From positions 1-60,540 of the forward strand of contig NZ_SSNA01000098.1 in the NCBI RefSeq assembly GCF_004799445.1: DNA of 60,540 bases, given 5' to 3'. The notes beneath the pieces were generated by a model. That model worked only from the letters and a program-made list of their open reading frames with translations. It did no database searches and was not told the origin of the DNA. Source of the DNA: Bradyrhizobium sp. GTDB lineage: Bacteria > Pseudomonadota > Alphaproteobacteria > Rhizobiales > Xanthobacteraceae. The position numbers were made by a program, and so were the translations under genes. Of the stretch, positions 33,642 to 42,058 are shown one piece after another; position 1 is the stretch's first letter; every line of letters starts with the position of its first letter.

Positions 33642-36600
33642 ATGAAACTCGATCCCGCCTCCCTTCCCCAGTTCACGGCGCCCTACGCGCCGGACGATGG
33701 TGCGATTGCTGGGCAGCTTCTCGAAATCGCCCGCCTGAGCACCGAACAAAACGCGCGGATCGACCGCACCGCGACGCGTCTGATCGATGCCATTCGTTCA
33801 AGCGACGACCGGCTCGGCGGCGTCGAGGACATGCTGCGCGAATTTGCGTTGTCCACCAGGGAAGGCCTGGCGCTGATGGTGCTGGCGGAAGCGCTGCTGC
33901 GCGTGCCCGACGCCCGCACCGCCGACCGTTTCATCGAGGACAAGCTCGGCGAGGGCGACTTCGTGCACCACGAGACCAAGTCGAGCGCGTTCCTGGTCAA
34001 TGCGTCGGCGTGGGCGCTCGGGATGTCCGCGCGCGTGATTCAGCCCGGCGAAACCCCGCAAGGGACGATCGGGCGGCTGGTGAAGCGTCTGGGCGCGCCG
34101 GCGGTCCGCGCCGCCACCCGGCAGGCGATGCGGCTGATGGGCAGCCATTTCGTGCTTGGCGAGACCATCGAGGCGGCGCTGGCGCGGGCACAGTCGCCCG
34201 CCGCCCCGCGCTATTCCTTCGACATGCTCGGCGAAGGCGCGCGCACCACTGACGATGCGGAGCGCTATTTCGATTCCTACGCCAGCGCGATCGAGGCCAT
34301 CGGCCGCGCCACCGACGACCGGCCCCTGCCCGACCGGCCCGGCATCTCGGTCAAGCTATCGGCCCTGCATCCGCACTTCGAAGCGTTGAGCCGCGAGCGG
34401 GTGATCACCGAACTGGTGCCGCGGCTGATCGATCTGGCGCGGCGGGCCAAGGCCCACAATCTGAATTTCACGGTCGATGCCGAGGAAGCGGACCGGCTGG
34501 AACTGTCACTGGAGGTGATCGCTGCCGCATTCAGTGACGCTTCGCTCGCCGGCTGGGACGGCTTTGGCCTCGCCATCCAGGCCTATCAGAAACGCGCCGC
34601 CGCCGTGATCGACTATACGGACGAACTCGCGTCAACGCTGAACCGGCGCATGATGGTGCGCCTGGTCAAGGGCGCCTATTGGGACACCGAGATCAAGCGC
34701 GCGCAGGAGCGTGGGCTTGCCGGCTATCCGGTGTTCAGCCGCAAGGCGATGACCGATTTGAATTACATCGCCTGCGCGCAAAAACTGCTGGGCTTGAGAC
34801 CCCGCCTGTTCCCGCAATTCGCCACCCACAATGCGCTGACGGTCGCAACCCTTCTGGAATTGGCTGATGGCGGAGGCGGTTTCGAATTTCAGCGCCTGCA
34901 CGGCATGGGGGAAGCGCTTTACGCGCAATTAAGCGAGGATGCTCCGAGCCTGGCCTGCCGCACCTATGCGCCGGTCGGCAGCCACCGCGACCTCCTGGCC
35001 TATCTGGTGCGGCGGCTGCTGGAAAACGGCGCCAATTCATCATTCGTGGCGCTGGCCGCCGACGATGCGGTGCCGGTGGCAACGCTGCTGCGGCGCCCGG
35101 CCGGCATCATCGGCACCGCCGAAAATGCCCGCAATCCGAACATCCCGGCCCCCGGCGATCTCTATCGGCCACAACGCCGAAATTCCCGCGGCATCGACTT
35201 CGGCGACCGCGCCGCGCTGGGCGGCCTGCTTGCCGCGGTCGCGGCGGAAACGGCTCCGGTTGCGGCAGCATCCGTGATCGACGGCCAGGCCAGCGCAGGC
35301 GTTGCGCGACCGGTTTACAGCCCGATCGACCAGACCATAGGGATCGGGAGCGTGGTCGACCCGGCGACCGCCGACGCGAACGCGGCCATGGCAGCCGCCC
35401 GCAACGGTTTTTTCGGCTGGAGCCGAACGTCGGCCGACACGCGCGTGAAAATCCTGCAGCAGGCCGCTGACCTGCTGGAGCGGCGCGCGGCGCGCTTCAT
35501 CGCGCTATTGCAACGCGAGGGCGGCAAGACGCTCGATGACGCGCTCTCCGAAGTCCGCGAAGCCACTGATTTCTGCCGTTACTACGCCGCGCAAGGACGC
35601 GACCTGTTCGGCGCTGACAAGACCATGCCGGGTCCGACCGGCGAGAGTAACCTGTTGCGGCTGCGCGGCCGCGGCGTGTTTGTCGCGATATCGCCATGGA
35701 ATTTTCCGCTGGCGATTTTTACCGGCCAGGTGACGGCGGCCTTGATGGCCGGCAATGCGGTGGTGGCAAAGCCTGCCGAGCAGACGCCATTGATTGCCAT
35801 GGAGGCTGTCCGGTTGCTGCATGAGGCGGGCGTGCCGGCTTCCGCGCTGCAGCTGTTGCCCGGCGACGGCAATATTGGCGCGGCGCTGACCGCCCATCCC
35901 GATGTGGCGGGTATCGTCTTCACCGGCTCGACCGAAGCCGCCCGTTCGATCAACCGCGCGCTCGCCGCCAAGGACGGCCCGATCGTGCCGCTGATTGCCG
36001 AGACCGGCGGCATCAATGCGATGATCGTGGATGCGACCGCCCTGCCCGAACAGGTCGCCGACGATGCCGTGACCTCGGCGTTTCGCTCCGCCGGCCAGCG
36101 CTGCTCCGCGCTGCGGCTATTGTTCGTGCAGGACGACGTGGCCGAGCGCATGATCGAGATGATTGCTGGGGCCGCGCGCGAACTTAAGGTTGGCGATCCG
36201 CGCGATCCATCCGTGCAGATCGGACCCGTGATCGACGCCGATGCAAAACAGCGGCTCGAGACGCATATCGCGCGAATGAAGAATGAAGCCCGCACCCATT
36301 TCGAAGGGCGTGCGCCCGCCGGCAACTTCGTCGCGCCGCATATTTTCGAACTGTCCGACGCCGGTCAATTGACCGAGGAAGTATTCGGACCCGTGCTGCA
36401 CCTGGTGCGCTACGGCGCCGACCGGCTCGGTTCCGTGCTGCGGTCGATCGAACGCTCGGGCTACGGGCTGACGCTCGGTATCCACTCGCGAATCGACGAC
36501 ACGATCGAGGCGGTGGTCGATCGCCTTTCCGTCGGCAATATCTATGTCAACCGCAACATGATCGGCGCCGTGGTCGGCGTGCAGCCGTTCGGCGGCCAGG

Positions 36601-36728
36601 GATTGTCGGGCACCGGCCCCAAGGCCGGCGGCCCGCATTATCTGGCGCGCTTTGCCACCGAGCAGACGGTGACCGTCAATACGGCGGCGGCCGGCGGCAA
36701 CGCGGCGCTGCTGTCGAGCGAGGAGTGA
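33642..36728 (+). CDS. putA: Bifunctional proline dehydrogenase / L-glutamate gamma-semialdehyde dehydrogenase
   Basis: A 1,028-residue enzyme that converts proline to glutamate in two steps, with channelling between the domains. The N-terminal FAD domain has the family motifs RLVKGAYWDTEIKRAQ and the RRLLENGANSSF region. The C-terminal aldehyde dehydrogenase has SPWNFPLAIF, GSTEAARSINRAL, the catalytic Glu in AETGGINAM and the nucleophile Cys821 in AGQRCSALRLL. It has no N-terminal ribbon-helix-helix domain, so it is not a DNA-binding repressor (type A PutA). It aligns by eye over its whole length with the B. japonicum enzyme. I use the ATG at 33642. It is a single gene. Confidence 0.96.
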   Translation: MKLDPASLPQFTAPYAPDDGAIAGQLLEIARLSTEQNARIDRTATRLIDAIRSSDDRLGGVEDMLREFALSTREGLALMVLAEALLRVPDARTADRFIEDKLGEGDFVHHETKSSAFLVNASAWALGMSARVIQPGETPQGTIGRLVKRLGAPAVRAATRQAMRLMGSHFVLGETIEAALARAQSPAAPRYSFDMLGEGARTTDDAERYFDSYASAIEAIGRATDDRPLPDRPGISVKLSALHPHFEALSRERVITELVPRLIDLARRAKAHNLNFTVDAEEADRLELSLEVIAAAFSDASLAGWDGFGLAIQAYQKRAAAVIDYTDELASTLNRRMMVRLVKGAYWDTEIKRAQERGLAGYPVFSRKAMTDLNYIACAQKLLGLRPRLFPQFATHNALTVATLLELADGGGGFEFQRLHGMGEALYAQLSEDAPSLACRTYAPVGSHRDLLAYLVRRLLENGANSSFVALAADDAVPVATLLRRPAGIIGTAENARNPNIPAPGDLYRPQRRNSRGIDFGDRAALGGLLAAVAAETAPVAAASVIDGQASAGVARPVYSPIDQTIGIGSVVDPATADANAAMAAARNGFFGWSRTSADTRVKILQQAADLLERRAARFIALLQREGGKTLDDALSEVREATDFCRYYAAQGRDLFGADKTMPGPTGESNLLRLRGRGVFVAISPWNFPLAIFTGQVTAALMAGNAVVAKPAEQTPLIAMEAVRLLHEAGVPASALQLLPGDGNIGAALTAHPDVAGIVFTGSTEAARSINRALAAKDGPIVPLIAETGGINAMIVDATALPEQVADDAVTSAFRSAGQRCSALRLLFVQDDVAERMIEMIAGAARELKVGDPRDPSVQIGPVIDADAKQRLETHIARMKNEARTHFEGRAPAGNFVAPHIFELSDAGQLTEEVFGPVLHLVRYGADRLGSVLRSIERSGYGLTLGIHSRIDDTIEAVVDRLSVGNIYVNRNMIGAVVGVQPFGGQGLSGTGPKAGGPHYLARFATEQTVTVNTAAAGGNAALLSSEE

Positions 36729-36735
36729 GACGTCC

Positions 36736-36899
36736 TTACCCTCCCCTGGAGGGGGAGGGTCGGCTCGCATCGAGCGAAGCAAGATGCGAGACGGGGTGGG
36801 GTGGTCTCTCAGTTCGGACACCGTTCGAGGTGAGAGTCCGTCACCCCACCCTGCCGCTCATTTCATTCGCGTCGACCCTCCCCCTCCAGGGGAGGGTAA
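36736..36899. repeat. Long inverted-repeat element D
   Basis: The 27-bp ends (36736-36762 and 36873-36899) are perfect inverse copies, based on TTACCCTCCCC. Inside, GGGGTGGGGTG and CACCCCACCC form a second imperfect stem around 36795-36850. It begins 8 bp after the putA stop. No transposase is present. Confidence 0.85.
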
Positions 36900-37030
36900 G
36901 AAAGCGCCGTTGCATCGCGACGCCAACATCGGTCAAATGCGCGCGAATCCGCCTGGTCGCGAAGAGTAATTCCACGGCGCGGTATAACAGCAACAACAGA
37001 AGACCAACAACAAGACGGGAGCGACCTCGC

Positions 37031-38236
37031 ATGGAAGAGGGCATCTTTGAAGGCCTCAAGGTTCTGGATTGCGCGAGCTTCATCGCCGCACCCGCGGCCG
37101 CGACCGTGCTGTCGGATTTCGGCGCCGAAGTGATCAAGATCGAGCCGCCGGGATCGGGCGATCCCTACCGCAACCTGCCGAATTTGCCGGGATATCCGGT
37201 CAGCCCGCATAATTTCGCCTGGCTCTTGGAATCGCGCAACAAGCGCAGCCTTGCGCTCGACCTCTCCAGGCCGGAGGGCCAGGCGGTGCTGTATCGGCTG
37301 GTGGCTGAAGCCGACGTCTTCATCACCAATTTTCCGCCCGGCGTGCGCCAGCGGCTGGGCATCACCTATGAGGAACTCAAGCCGAGGAATGCGCGGCTGG
37401 TCTATGCGTCGTTCACCGGCTACGGCGAGAAGGGCGAGGAAGCCAACAAGCCCGGATTCGACAGCAACGCCTATTGGGCGCGCTCGGGCCTGATGGATCT
37501 GGTGCGCGCCGACGAGAACACCACCCCGGCGCGCTCGGTCGCCGGCATGGGCGATCACCCCTGCGCGATGGCATTTTACAGCGCGATCGTCACCGCGCTC
37601 TACAAGCGCGAGCGCACCGGTGAGGGTTCGCATGTCAGCTCAAACCTGATGGCCAACGGCGTCTGGGCCGCCGGCGTGCTGGCCCAGGCCAAATTATGCG
37701 GCGCGAAATTCGGAGAGAGGCGCCCGCGCGAGCGCGCGCTGAACGCGGTCACCAATCACTACCGGTGCAAGGACGGGCGCTGGCTCATTTTGTCGCTGCT
37801 CAACGAGGAGCGGCAATGGCCGGTGCTGGCGCGCTGCCTCGGACGGGAAGATCTCGTCAACGACGCGCGATTCGCCACCAGGCCCGACCGCCATGCGCGA
37901 TCGCTCGAACTGATCAGGATATTCGACGAAGTCTTTGCCACCAGGGATCTGGCCGAATGGCGCGGGATACTGGACGGCAACGGCCTGGTGTTCGGCGTGG
38001 TCGGCATCCTCGACGACATCCCCAATGACAAGCAGATGATCGAGAACGAGGTGCTGGTGCCGTTCGAGAACGACACCATGCTGACGATCAACAGCCCGAT
38101 CTGGATCGACGGCAGCCAGAAGGTCAAGCCGCGGCATCCGCCCGGGATCGGCGAGCACAGTGATGACATCCTGCGCGAGGCCGGTTACGACGACGCGTCG
38201 ATCCGGAAATTGCGGGCGTCGGGCGCGGTGGCGTGA
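37031..38236 (+). CDS. CaiB/BaiF family CoA-transferase
   Basis: A 401-residue family III CoA-transferase. The ATG at 37031 follows GGGAG. The N-terminal DFGAEVIKIEPPGSGDP motif is clear, and the catalytic Asp is in KPGFDSNAYWARSG. It is distinct from the CoA-transferase at 16539, and by eye shares only family motifs. Its neighbour is a glutathione S-transferase starting 65 bp downstream, possibly co-transcribed. Substrate unknown; related proteins act on oxalate, carnitine, cinnamate or dicarboxylates. Confidence 0.88.
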   Translation: MEEGIFEGLKVLDCASFIAAPAAATVLSDFGAEVIKIEPPGSGDPYRNLPNLPGYPVSPHNFAWLLESRNKRSLALDLSRPEGQAVLYRLVAEADVFITNFPPGVRQRLGITYEELKPRNARLVYASFTGYGEKGEEANKPGFDSNAYWARSGLMDLVRADENTTPARSVAGMGDHPCAMAFYSAIVTALYKRERTGEGSHVSSNLMANGVWAAGVLAQAKLCGAKFGERRPRERALNAVTNHYRCKDGRWLILSLLNEERQWPVLARCLGREDLVNDARFATRPDRHARSLELIRIFDEVFATRDLAEWRGILDGNGLVFGVVGILDDIPNDKQMIENEVLVPFENDTMLTINSPIWIDGSQKVKPRHPPGIGEHSDDILREAGYDDASIRKLRASGAVA

Positions 38237-38301
38237 AGGCCGGACGATACGGCGAAGTCAGCCGGCATCGTCGCACGACAGATCAAACAAGGAGATCGGG
38301 A

Positions 38302-38949
38302 ATGCCTGCCTACCGCCTGCACTATTTTCCAGAGTCCGGGAACAGCTACAAGCTGGCGCTGATGCTGACCCTTTGTGGACAGACGTTCGAACCCGTCTGG
38401 ACTGATTTTGGCGGCGGCGTGACGCGTACAGCGGAGTGGCGGCGGACGGTCAACGAAATGGGCGAAATTCCAGTGCTGGAAGAAGATGGCGAGCGCCTCA
38501 CCCAGACCGCGCCGATCCTGCTCAAGCTCGCCGAACAGTATGGCCGGTTCGGCGGCGAGAATGCCGCGGAGAAGTTCGAGATATTGCGCTGGCTGTTCTG
38601 GGACAACCACAAGCTGACCGGCTACATGGCGACCTATCGGTACTATCGGACGTTCACGCCATCTCCCGATCCGCATGTGCTTGCCCACTTCCGCAAGCGC
38701 CTCGACGATTTTCTGAGAATCCTGGAGCAGCACCTGCAACGCTCCGCCTTCGCCATCGGCGACCGGCCGACCGTGGCTGATCTTTCAATGACCGCCTACC
38801 TCTCTTATCCAAGCGACGAAACCGGATACGACCTTGCGGCGAGCCACCCGGCCGTCAGCGCCTGGCTCGGCCGCGTCGCCAGCCTGCCCGGCTGGCGCTC
38901 CGCCTACGATCTGTTGCCCGGCAAACGTCTCACGCATTACGCGCGCTAA
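38302..38949 (+). CDS. Glutathione S-transferase family protein
   Basis: A 215-residue cytosolic protein. The ATG follows AAGGAG. The N-terminal thioredoxin fold has YFPESGNSYKLALML, with a Ser in the catalytic position, and the GSH-contact motif EIPVLEEDG is followed by QTAPILLKLAE. The helical C-terminal domain has FAIGDRPTVADLSMTAYL. Substrate unknown; it may conjugate a compound handled with the upstream CoA-transferase. Its stop codon overlaps that of the convergent small membrane protein gene by 2-3 bp. Confidence 0.9.
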   Translation: MPAYRLHYFPESGNSYKLALMLTLCGQTFEPVWTDFGGGVTRTAEWRRTVNEMGEIPVLEEDGERLTQTAPILLKLAEQYGRFGGENAAEKFEILRWLFWDNHKLTGYMATYRYYRTFTPSPDPHVLAHFRKRLDDFLRILEQHLQRSAFAIGDRPTVADLSMTAYLSYPSDETGYDLAASHPAVSAWLGRVASLPGWRSAYDLLPGKRLTHYAR

Positions 38950-39110
38950 TGGTTGTGGAGCAGCACCCAGCCGACGGCGGCGAGGACGATGATGACGGCG
39001 ACTGCGATCGCCCACACGCTAACGCGGATGTCGCCGGTGGTTTGCCGCGCGCTTTCGTTCTCGGCGATCTCGCGGTTCCGCTCTTTGGTTTCCCCGCTCG
39101 GATCGCTCAC
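38946..39110 (-). CDS. Small single-pass membrane protein
   Basis: A 54-residue protein not previously called because of its size. It starts with GTG at 39110, preceded by GGGAGGGACAGGCC. The N-terminal half is charged (SDPSGETKERNREIAENES), residues about 31-50 form one membrane helix (VWAIAVAVIIVLAAVGWVLL), and it ends HNH. Such proteins are common in Bradyrhizobium; the role is unknown. The stop codon overlaps the stop of the converging glutathione S-transferase gene. Confidence 0.7.
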   Translation of the reverse strand: MSDPSGETKERNREIAENESARQTTGDIRVSVWAIAVAVIIVLAAVGWVLLHNH

Positions 39111-39147
39111 GGCCTGTCCCTCCCGTCACGAACCGTCCTAACCTAGC

Positions 39148-40563
39148 CTAGGCCCCGGCCGTCGTCGACGGACGCAGGCTCGCCTCAAACGATGCCGGGG
39201 ATTCGGCAACGCCTCTGCCGCTTCCGCCGAGCCCCGCGAGCCGGCTCAGCGAAAACGCCGCCAGCGCCGCGCACAGGGCCGCGGCCGCGGCCGCCACGAA
39301 CACCTGCCCGGCACTCCATTTCATGGTCAGCAGCGCGCCGCCGACCAGCGGTCCGACGATCGAGCCGACCCGGCCGATCCCGAGCGCCCAGCCGACGCCG
39401 GTGGCCCTGACCGCGGTCGGATAGAACCCCGCGGCCAGCGCATTGGCGGCGATCTGGCCGCCGACGATGCAAAACCCGGCCGCGAAAATCGCCATGGTGA
39501 CGAAGCTGGCCGAATGCCCAAGCTGGCCGATCGCGCCGACCGCGAACACGGCGATGAAATACACCAGCGCCAGCGCGCGAAACGAGAAGCGGTCGATGAT
39601 GCTGCCAAGCACGAAAGTTCCGACCACGCCGCCGACCTGCAGCATCGATCCGATCAGAGCCGCCTGCGGAACCGAAGCGCCGAGATCGTTGAGCACGGTG
39701 GGCAGCCAGTTCGACAGGAAATAGAGGTCAAGCAGGCTCATGAAGAACACCACCCACAACAGCAGCGTCGCCAGCGTTCGTCCGCCCTTGAAAAGATGCT
39801 TGACCGGGATCCCGGCCAGTTCCGGCTCATCCACCATGAACCGGGTCCCCGGTGCGAACAGCGCCTTCGGATTGATAAGCCCGAGCAGTTGCGCGACGCG
39901 CGCATCGGCGCGGCCGGTGAGTGCCAGAAACCGTACCGATTCCGGCAATTTCAGCGCCAGGATCGGCGTCAGCAGCAGCGGCGCGATGCCGCCGACGACA
40001 AACACCGACCGCCAGCCGAACTGCGGAATCAATGCGGCCGCCAGCAGACCGCCGAGCGCTGCGCCCACGGAAAACCCGCAGAACATGATCATCACCATGG
40101 TGGCGCGGCGGCGGCGCGGATTGAACTCGGACGTCAGCGCGATGGCGTTGGGCATCGCACCGCCCAACCCGAGGCCGGTTAGAAAGCGGATGGCGATCAG
40201 GGTGCTCACGTCCTGGACCAAGGCGGTGAGGAGCGCGCCGATGCCGAACGCCAGCGTCGACAGGATGATGATCTTCTTGCGTCCGACCCGGTCCGCCAGC
40301 GGTCCGAACACAAGCGCGCCGATCATCAGCCCGAACAAGCCCGCGCTGAACACCGGGCCGAGCGCGCCCTTGCCGAGGCCCCATTCCCTGGCGAGCGCGG
40401 GGGCGACGAAGCCGATCGCCTGGGTATCGAAGCCGTCGAGAAACAGCACCGCCGCGCAGGTCAGCAGCAATTTCAGCTGAAACCCGCCGACGGGTTGCGC
40501 ATCGATGAACCCGGCGACATCGACGGGCGGTGCGCCCCCGCCTTGCGCCTGAGAGATATCCAT
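39148..40563 (-). CDS. MFS transporter, aromatic acid:H+ symporter (PcaK-like)
   Basis: A 471-residue transporter with twelve predicted membrane segments. The AAHS-family signature DGFDTQAIGFVAPAL is in helix 1, with PLADRVGRKK in the first cytoplasmic loop. It imports benzoate-, hydroxybenzoate- or protocatechuate-type acids by proton symport. The start at 40563 has AGGAAGG directly upstream. The flavin monooxygenase gene lies upstream on the same strand, separated by a family B repeat. The two probably form one aromatic-acid uptake and hydroxylation unit. Confidence 0.88.
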   Translation of the reverse strand: MDISQAQGGGAPPVDVAGFIDAQPVGGFQLKLLLTCAAVLFLDGFDTQAIGFVAPALAREWGLGKGALGPVFSAGLFGLMIGALVFGPLADRVGRKKIIILSTLAFGIGALLTALVQDVSTLIAIRFLTGLGLGGAMPNAIALTSEFNPRRRRATMVMIMFCGFSVGAALGGLLAAALIPQFGWRSVFVVGGIAPLLLTPILALKLPESVRFLALTGRADARVAQLLGLINPKALFAPGTRFMVDEPELAGIPVKHLFKGGRTLATLLLWVVFFMSLLDLYFLSNWLPTVLNDLGASVPQAALIGSMLQVGGVVGTFVLGSIIDRFSFRALALVYFIAVFAVGAIGQLGHSASFVTMAIFAAGFCIVGGQIAANALAAGFYPTAVRATGVGWALGIGRVGSIVGPLVGGALLTMKWSAGQVFVAAAAAALCAALAAFSLSRLAGLGGSGRGVAESPASFEASLRPSTTAGA

Positions 40564-40583
40564 GGGCCTTCCTCTAACAATAT

Positions 40584-40700
40584 CGTCATTGCGAGGAGCG
40601 AAGCAACGAAGCAATCCATCTTTCCGCGCGGTTAGATGGATTGCTTCGCTGAGTTTATCATCGGGCGCGCATACGCGCGACCCGTTGGCTCGCAATGACG
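40584..40700. repeat. Palindromic repeat family B, copy 3, with insertion
   Basis: Starts CGTCATTGCGAGGAGCG and ends CGCAATGACG. The right arm is interrupted by about 38 bp (GAGTTTATCATCGGGCGCGC onward) between TTGCTTCGCT and GGCTCGCAATGACG. Confidence 0.8.
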
Positions 40701-40724
40701 GTCCCAATGGCGCGCCGCCCATTC

Positions 40725-41960
40725 TCACACCCGCAACGCTTCCTTCGAATAGCCGGCGATCTGCTTGTAGCCATCGGACAGGGCGACCAGTTCGTCGCGG
40801 CTGATGACGTCGTCGATTCGCGCGAACGGCCGGTCGTGGGTGCGTTGAAACACCTCGCGCAGGATCGCGTCGGGCGGATTGGTGCGGTTGGTCAGAACCA
40901 CGCGCGTGGTCGCTTCAAGCCGCTGCTTCTCGTAGGCGGCGAACGCGGCGACGGGATCGGCGTTGCCTGATAGTGCCGACGTCAGCGCCCGGGTATCGAG
41001 GATCGCCTGGCCGGCGCCGTTGGAGCCGCGCGGCACCATCGGGTGCGCCGCGTCGCCGAGCAACGTCACCCGGCCGAAACTCCAGCGCGGCAGCGGGTCC
41101 TGATCGACCATCGGAAATTCCAGCACGCTGTCGGCGGCGCGGATCAGGGCTGGAACGTCGAGCCAGTCGAAATGCCAATCGGCGAACGCGCCGATGAAAT
41201 CGTCGATGGATCCCGGCCGGTTCCAGTCGCGCTTGCGATAGACCGGCGTTTCGATTTCGGCGACCCAGTTGACGAGCTGCAATCCGTCGCTCGCTGCGGC
41301 GCGGATCGGATAGATCACCATCTTGCCGTGCGACAGCCACCCCGCCCGGATCAGGCTCGCGCCCGACAGGATCGGCTTCCATCGCGTGACCCCGCGCCAC
41401 ATATTGACGCCGGAATAGCGCGGCTCGCCTTCGCCCGGGAAAAACTGCTTGCGGATCGCGGAGTTGATGCCATCGCAGGCGATGGCGGCGCGGCCGCGGA
41501 TGGTGTGGCTGGTGGCGCCGCCCGGCCCGGCGGAGAAATGCACGCTGACGCCGGTCTCGTCCTGCTCGACGCCAACGCAATGATGGCCGGTGAGGAGCGC
41601 CTCGGCTCCGGCGCGCGCGCGGAACGCCTCCAGCAACACCATCTGCAGGTCGCCGCGGTGGATCGAGAATTGCGGATGGTCGTAGCCCGCGGCGCGGCCC
41701 AGCGGCTCCTGGTAGATCAGCTGACCGAAGCGGTTAAAGAAGGTTGCATCCTGGGTGGCGATCGCGGCCCGCGCCAGATCGGCCTCGAGGCCCAGCGCGG
41801 CCAATTCCCTGGTGGCGTGCGGCAGGAGATTGATGCCGACGCCGACGGGGCGGATTTCGGCCGCCGACTCGAATATCCGGCACGGGATCCCGGCGGCGTG
41901 CAGCGCCAATCCCAGCGTCAATCCGCCAATGCCGGCGCCGACAATGATGATGTCGTCCAT
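40725..41960 (-). CDS. Flavin-dependent aromatic hydroxylase (salicylate/PhzS-like monooxygenase)
   Basis: A 411-residue FAD monooxygenase. The dinucleotide motif is GAGIGGLTLG, and the FAD motif LLGDAAHPMVPRGSNGAGQA is complete. GVGINLLPHATRELAALG and QFSIHRGDLQMVLL are typical of the group that includes phenazine hydroxylase PhzS and salicylate hydroxylase. It would insert one oxygen into an aromatic acid using NAD(P)H. GGAGG precedes the ATG. Together with the downstream AAHS transporter it suggests use of a hydroxy-aromatic acid. Confidence 0.88.
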   Translation of the reverse strand: MDDIIIVGAGIGGLTLGLALHAAGIPCRIFESAAEIRPVGVGINLLPHATRELAALGLEADLARAAIATQDATFFNRFGQLIYQEPLGRAAGYDHPQFSIHRGDLQMVLLEAFRARAGAEALLTGHHCVGVEQDETGVSVHFSAGPGGATSHTIRGRAAIACDGINSAIRKQFFPGEGEPRYSGVNMWRGVTRWKPILSGASLIRAGWLSHGKMVIYPIRAAASDGLQLVNWVAEIETPVYRKRDWNRPGSIDDFIGAFADWHFDWLDVPALIRAADSVLEFPMVDQDPLPRWSFGRVTLLGDAAHPMVPRGSNGAGQAILDTRALTSALSGNADPVAAFAAYEKQRLEATTRVVLTNRTNPPDAILREVFQRTHDRPFARIDDVISRDELVALSDGYKQIAGYSKEALRV

Positions 41961-42058
41961 GTTTCCTCCCCGGCATGCATCGATGTCCGGTTACCGCGAT
42001 GAAACAGATCGGTGAGCCTACTGTCAATCTGGAGGCCACGCGACGACCAAGGCTTTGC

